This document shows, in pieces, positions 5,686 through 7,769 of a stretch of DNA of 7,769 bases. The notes below the pieces were generated by a model that saw only the letters and a program-made list of their open reading frames with translations, was not told where the DNA came from and did no database searches. Each line of letters begins with the position of its first letter. Positions within the stretch are counted from its first letter, which is position 1. Origin of the DNA: Bacteroidota bacterium (GTDB lineage: Bacteria; Bacteroidota; Bacteroidia; UBA7662; CANHCV01). The translations under genes were made by a program, and so were the position numbers. The DNA lies in contig JAIYBD010000284.1 of NCBI GenBank assembly GCA_027488715.1, forward strand, positions 1-7,769, read 5' to 3'.

Positions 5686-7419
5686 TTAGAGTCCCAATTC
5701 CTTTCTTTGAGCATCGTCGATGAGGGAAGGAGCGTCGATCATCATATCGCGGCCCGAGTTGTTTTTTGGGAAAGCGATATAATCACGAATGGAATCGGTG
5801 CCTCCAAACATCGCACACAAACGGTCGAAGCCCAAGGCAATTCCGCCGTGGGGAGGTGCGCCGTATTGGAAGGCTCCCAATAAAAATCCAAACTGGGCTT
5901 GGGCTTGTTCGGGGGTGAATCCTAAAAGGCCAAACATTTTTGATTGAAGGGCTGCGTCGTGAATACGAATGGAACCTCCACCAATTTCTACGCCGTTGAT
6001 GACCAAGTCGTACGCATTAGCGCGCACTTTTCCTGGATCGGTTTCAAGGAGTTCAAGGTCTTCCGCTTTGGGAGACGTGAAGGGGTGGTGCATGGCGTGG
6101 TAGCGTCCAAATTCTTCGTCCCATTCCAAAAGAGGAAAATCGATTACCCATAAGGGTTGGTAATGGTTTGGATTTCTCAGGCCGAGGCGATTCCCCATTT
6201 CAAGGCGAAGTTCGCTCATGGCTTTCCGCACGGGCGATGCGTTTCCGCTTAACAACAGCAACAGGTCGCCCGGTTGGGCACCCGTGGCATCAGCCCAGGT
6301 TTTCAAAACCTCTTCCGAGTAAAATTTATCGACCGATGATTTGAGGGTTCCATCTTCGTTGTAGCGCACGTAAACCAAACCTTTCATGCCGATTTGTGGA
6401 CGCTTTACCCATTCGGTAAGTTCGTCGATTTGTTTGCGGGTGTAGGAATTGGCGCCGGTTGCGCAGATGGCCACCACGCTTTCGGCTTCTTCAAATATGG
6501 GGAATCCGTGGCCTTTTACCAAGGAATCTACATCGTGAATTCGAAGGTCAAATCGGGTATCGGGTTTGTCGTTTCCGTAGAATTTCCAGGCATCGGCAAA
6601 GGTCATCCGAGGGAAGGATTCCAGGGTAACTCCTTTCACATCGTGAAAGAGGCGGCGGGTTAATCCTTCAAACGTGTTGAGGATGTCTTCTTGATGAACG
6701 AAGGCCATTTCACAATCGAGCTGGGTAAATTCGGGCTGACGATCGGCGCGAAGGTCTTCATCGCGGAAGCAACGAACAATTTGGAAATATTTGTCGTAGC
6801 CGCCCACCATTAAGATTTGCTTGAAGGTTTGGGGTGACTGGGGAAGGGCGTAGAATTGTTTTTCGTGCATGCGCGATGGCACAACGAAATCGCGGGCTCC
6901 TTCCGGCGTTGATTTGATAAGGTAGGGTGTTTCGATTTCGAGGAACTCCATTTCATCCATGAATCGACGGGTGGTTTGCAGGAGTTGGTGGCGAAGTAAA
7001 AGGTTGTTTTTTAGCGGATTGCGTCGAAGATCGAGGTAGCGGTATTTCATGCGCAGCTCTTCGCCTCCATCGGTTTCGTCTTCAATGGTGAAGGGTGGAA
7101 TTTCGGAAGCGTTAAGGATGTTGAGTTGGGAAAGTAGGATTTCGATTTCTCCAGTGGGCATTTTAGGATTTTTCGCTTCCCTTTCAATCACGGTTCCGGT
7201 GACTTGAATCACGAATTCACGTCCGAGTGTTCTCGCTGCGGATTTGAGTTCTTCGGTAGCGTTTTCGTTGAGGATAATTTGGGTAATTCCGTAACGATCG
7301 CGCAAGTCGATCCACATCATGGCGCCTTTGTCGCGCACGCGTTGCACCCATCCGGCGAGGGTTACGGTTTGGTTGTTGTGGGAGAGTCGGAGTTCGCCGC
7401 AGGTATGGGTTCGACACAG
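5686..7419 (-). CDS. aspS: Aspartyl-tRNA synthetase, apparent CTG start (577 aa)
   Basis: AspRS charges tRNA-Asp with aspartate in the cytosol. Numbered from CTG 7419, residues 1-~110 are the OB-fold anticodon-binding domain, containing RTHTCGELRLSHN and GWVQRVRDKG. Class II motif 1 includes FLEIETP (159-165), motif 2 is FRDEDLRADRQPEF (218-231) and motif 3 is GIALGFDRL (526-534). The bacterial-type GAD insertion lies at ~309-420. Upstream of the core the frame contains no ATG, GTG or TTG before an in-frame TAA at 7432-7434. The first ordinary start is GTG 7347, which falls inside the conserved GWVQRVRD motif and would delete 24 residues of the OB-fold. CTG at 7417-7419 gives M-C-R-T-H-T-C-G-E-L-R, aligning its first residue with the Met of typical AspRS N-termini (MYRTHTCGELR). 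The 577-aa length is normal. The TAA stop abuts the GTG of hflX. The family call is certain and the start codon is inferred. Confidence 0.93.
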   Translation of the reverse strand: MCRTHTCGELRLSHNNQTVTLAGWVQRVRDKGAMMWIDLRDRYGITQIILNENATEELKSAARTLGREFVIQVTGTVIEREAKNPKMPTGEIEILLSQLNILNASEIPPFTIEDETDGGEELRMKYRYLDLRRNPLKNNLLLRHQLLQTTRRFMDEMEFLEIETPYLIKSTPEGARDFVVPSRMHEKQFYALPQSPQTFKQILMVGGYDKYFQIVRCFRDEDLRADRQPEFTQLDCEMAFVHQEDILNTFEGLTRRLFHDVKGVTLESFPRMTFADAWKFYGNDKPDTRFDLRIHDVDSLVKGHGFPIFEEAESVVAICATGANSYTRKQIDELTEWVKRPQIGMKGLVYVRYNEDGTLKSSVDKFYSEEVLKTWADATGAQPGDLLLLLSGNASPVRKAMSELRLEMGNRLGLRNPNHYQPLWVIDFPLLEWDEEFGRYHAMHHPFTSPKAEDLELLETDPGKVRANAYDLVINGVEIGGGSIRIHDAALQSKMFGLLGFTPEQAQAQFGFLLGAFQYGAPPHGGIALGFDRLCAMFGGTDSIRDYIAFPKNNSGRDMMIDAPSLIDDAQRKELGL

Positions 7420-7434
7420 GGGTAATTTTTTTTA

Positions 7435-7442
7435 CAAAATTA
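7435..7442 (-). promoter_or_regulatory. Bacteroidota -7 box (TAATTTTG) upstream of aspS
   Basis: On the minus strand TAATTTTG matches TAnnTTTG exactly and lies 15 nt before the proposed CTG start, a spacing like that at the other three boxed genes (16-19 nt). It lies 87 nt before the GTG at 7347. An A-rich stretch of eight A's (7426-7433) separates box and start. No -33 TTG is seen. Its position independently supports the CTG start. Confidence 0.5.
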
Positions 7443-7769
7443 CGAAAAGAAAGGGATGGTTGGGGTGGGAGTGATGGGTAGAATTTTGCTGATGGTTGGA
7501 GCGTTTGCTTTAAATATACAGAGATGGTCTCTTTGCTTCCCGACGAAGGTCAGGATGATTGTGGGGCGAAGGACACGACCACTAGCAAGGATCACCATTC
7601 GATGACGCTCAGGGATTATCACCCCTTCCCGGGAGTAAAGTTAAGGGGTTAGAGCCGTTTCTATCGTTTCCCATTTTTTTAAAGATGGCCGTCTGGTTTT
7701 CAACAACATGAGAAAATAATCAAGGGTTGAAGCAAATTTTAAAAAGAAAATCAAAAACGGGGACATTGT
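7443..7769. other. Intergenic region upstream of aspS with degenerate repeats, no convincing gene
   Basis: This ~330-bp stretch has no recognisable protein or RNA gene. It contains an imperfect direct repeat (7541-7554 and 7600-7613, 11 of 14 bases identical). The sequence resembles the GCTCAGG(A)TGA-type dispersed intergenic repeats often seen in Bacteroidota genomes; that resemblance is from memory and not from a search. A 7-bp stem (7621-7627 with 7643-7649) encloses a 15-nt loop but has no T-run. On the minus strand a frame is open from the right edge to a TAA at 7641-7643 (42 residues, no recognised motif); it could be the tail of a gene outside the window or chance. The 60-codon minus-strand frame at 7440-7622 looks like translated non-coding DNA. 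Confidence 0.5.

Noticed and set aside
7345..7347. GTG 7347 as the aspS start
   Set aside because: It lies inside the conserved GWVQRVRDKG motif and would remove 24 conserved residues of the anticodon-binding domain that are encoded in frame just upstream.
7217..7417. 66-codon minus-strand frame overlapping the aspS 5' end
   Set aside because: It is an alternative frame of the aspS N-terminal coding region. The +0 frame encodes conserved AspRS sequence, and this one has no recognisable motif.
7440..7622. 60-codon minus-strand frame upstream of aspS
   Set aside because: It runs through repeat-like intergenic DNA, has no conserved motif, and its 3' end runs into the promoter-like box of aspS.
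7621..7649. Hairpin ACCCCTT...AAGGGGT as a terminator
   Set aside because: The stem is only 7 bp with a 15-nt loop and no T-run on either strand, so termination is not supported.

Overview
The window looks like ordinary chromosomal housekeeping DNA from a member of the Bacteroidota, probably near Flavobacteriia/Cryomorphaceae-type bacteria. The evidence is a long-form GAPDH with a helical N-terminal extension, an LptC that is a lipoprotein, an OmpA-type lipoprotein with a long coiled coil, AspRS and HflX of the Bacteroidota type, no Shine-Dalgarno motifs, and four perfect copies of the Bacteroidota -7 promoter element TAnnTTTG placed 15-19 nt before start codons. The phylum call rests on recognised family features and not on a database search. 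I see no exotic system, phage, CRISPR array, tRNA or rRNA.

Layout. On the + strand, the 3' end of mtaB (tRNA ms2t6A methylthiotransferase, cut by the left edge) is followed by a 481-aa glyceraldehyde-3-phosphate dehydrogenase. That gene has its own promoter-like box and a strong intrinsic terminator at 1938-1965. The terminator sits between it and a convergent block of minus-strand genes. Read in their own direction, right to left, these are aspS (aspartyl-tRNA synthetase), hflX (ribosome-associated GTPase), an OmpA-domain lipoprotein, a two-domain FKBP peptidyl-prolyl isomerase, and lptC (LPS export). aspS and hflX abut exactly. FKBP and lptC are 3 bp apart. The OmpA-like gene and FKBP each carry their own promoter-like box. 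The last ~330 bp (7443-7769) holds no convincing gene, only weak degenerate repeats.

Functional grouping. mtaB, aspS and hflX serve translation (tRNA modification, tRNA charging, ribosome rescue/recycling). The OmpA-like protein, FKBP and LptC act in the periplasm and outer membrane (peptidoglycan anchoring, protein folding, LPS transport). GAPDH serves central carbon metabolism.

Most notable points. aspS has no ATG/GTG/TTG start that preserves its conserved N-terminus, so it appears to start at CTG 7419, giving a normal 577-aa protein. hflX starts with GTG directly after, and in the same frame as, the aspS TAA stop. The FKBP gene is a gap-free tandem duplication with a 390-bp period.
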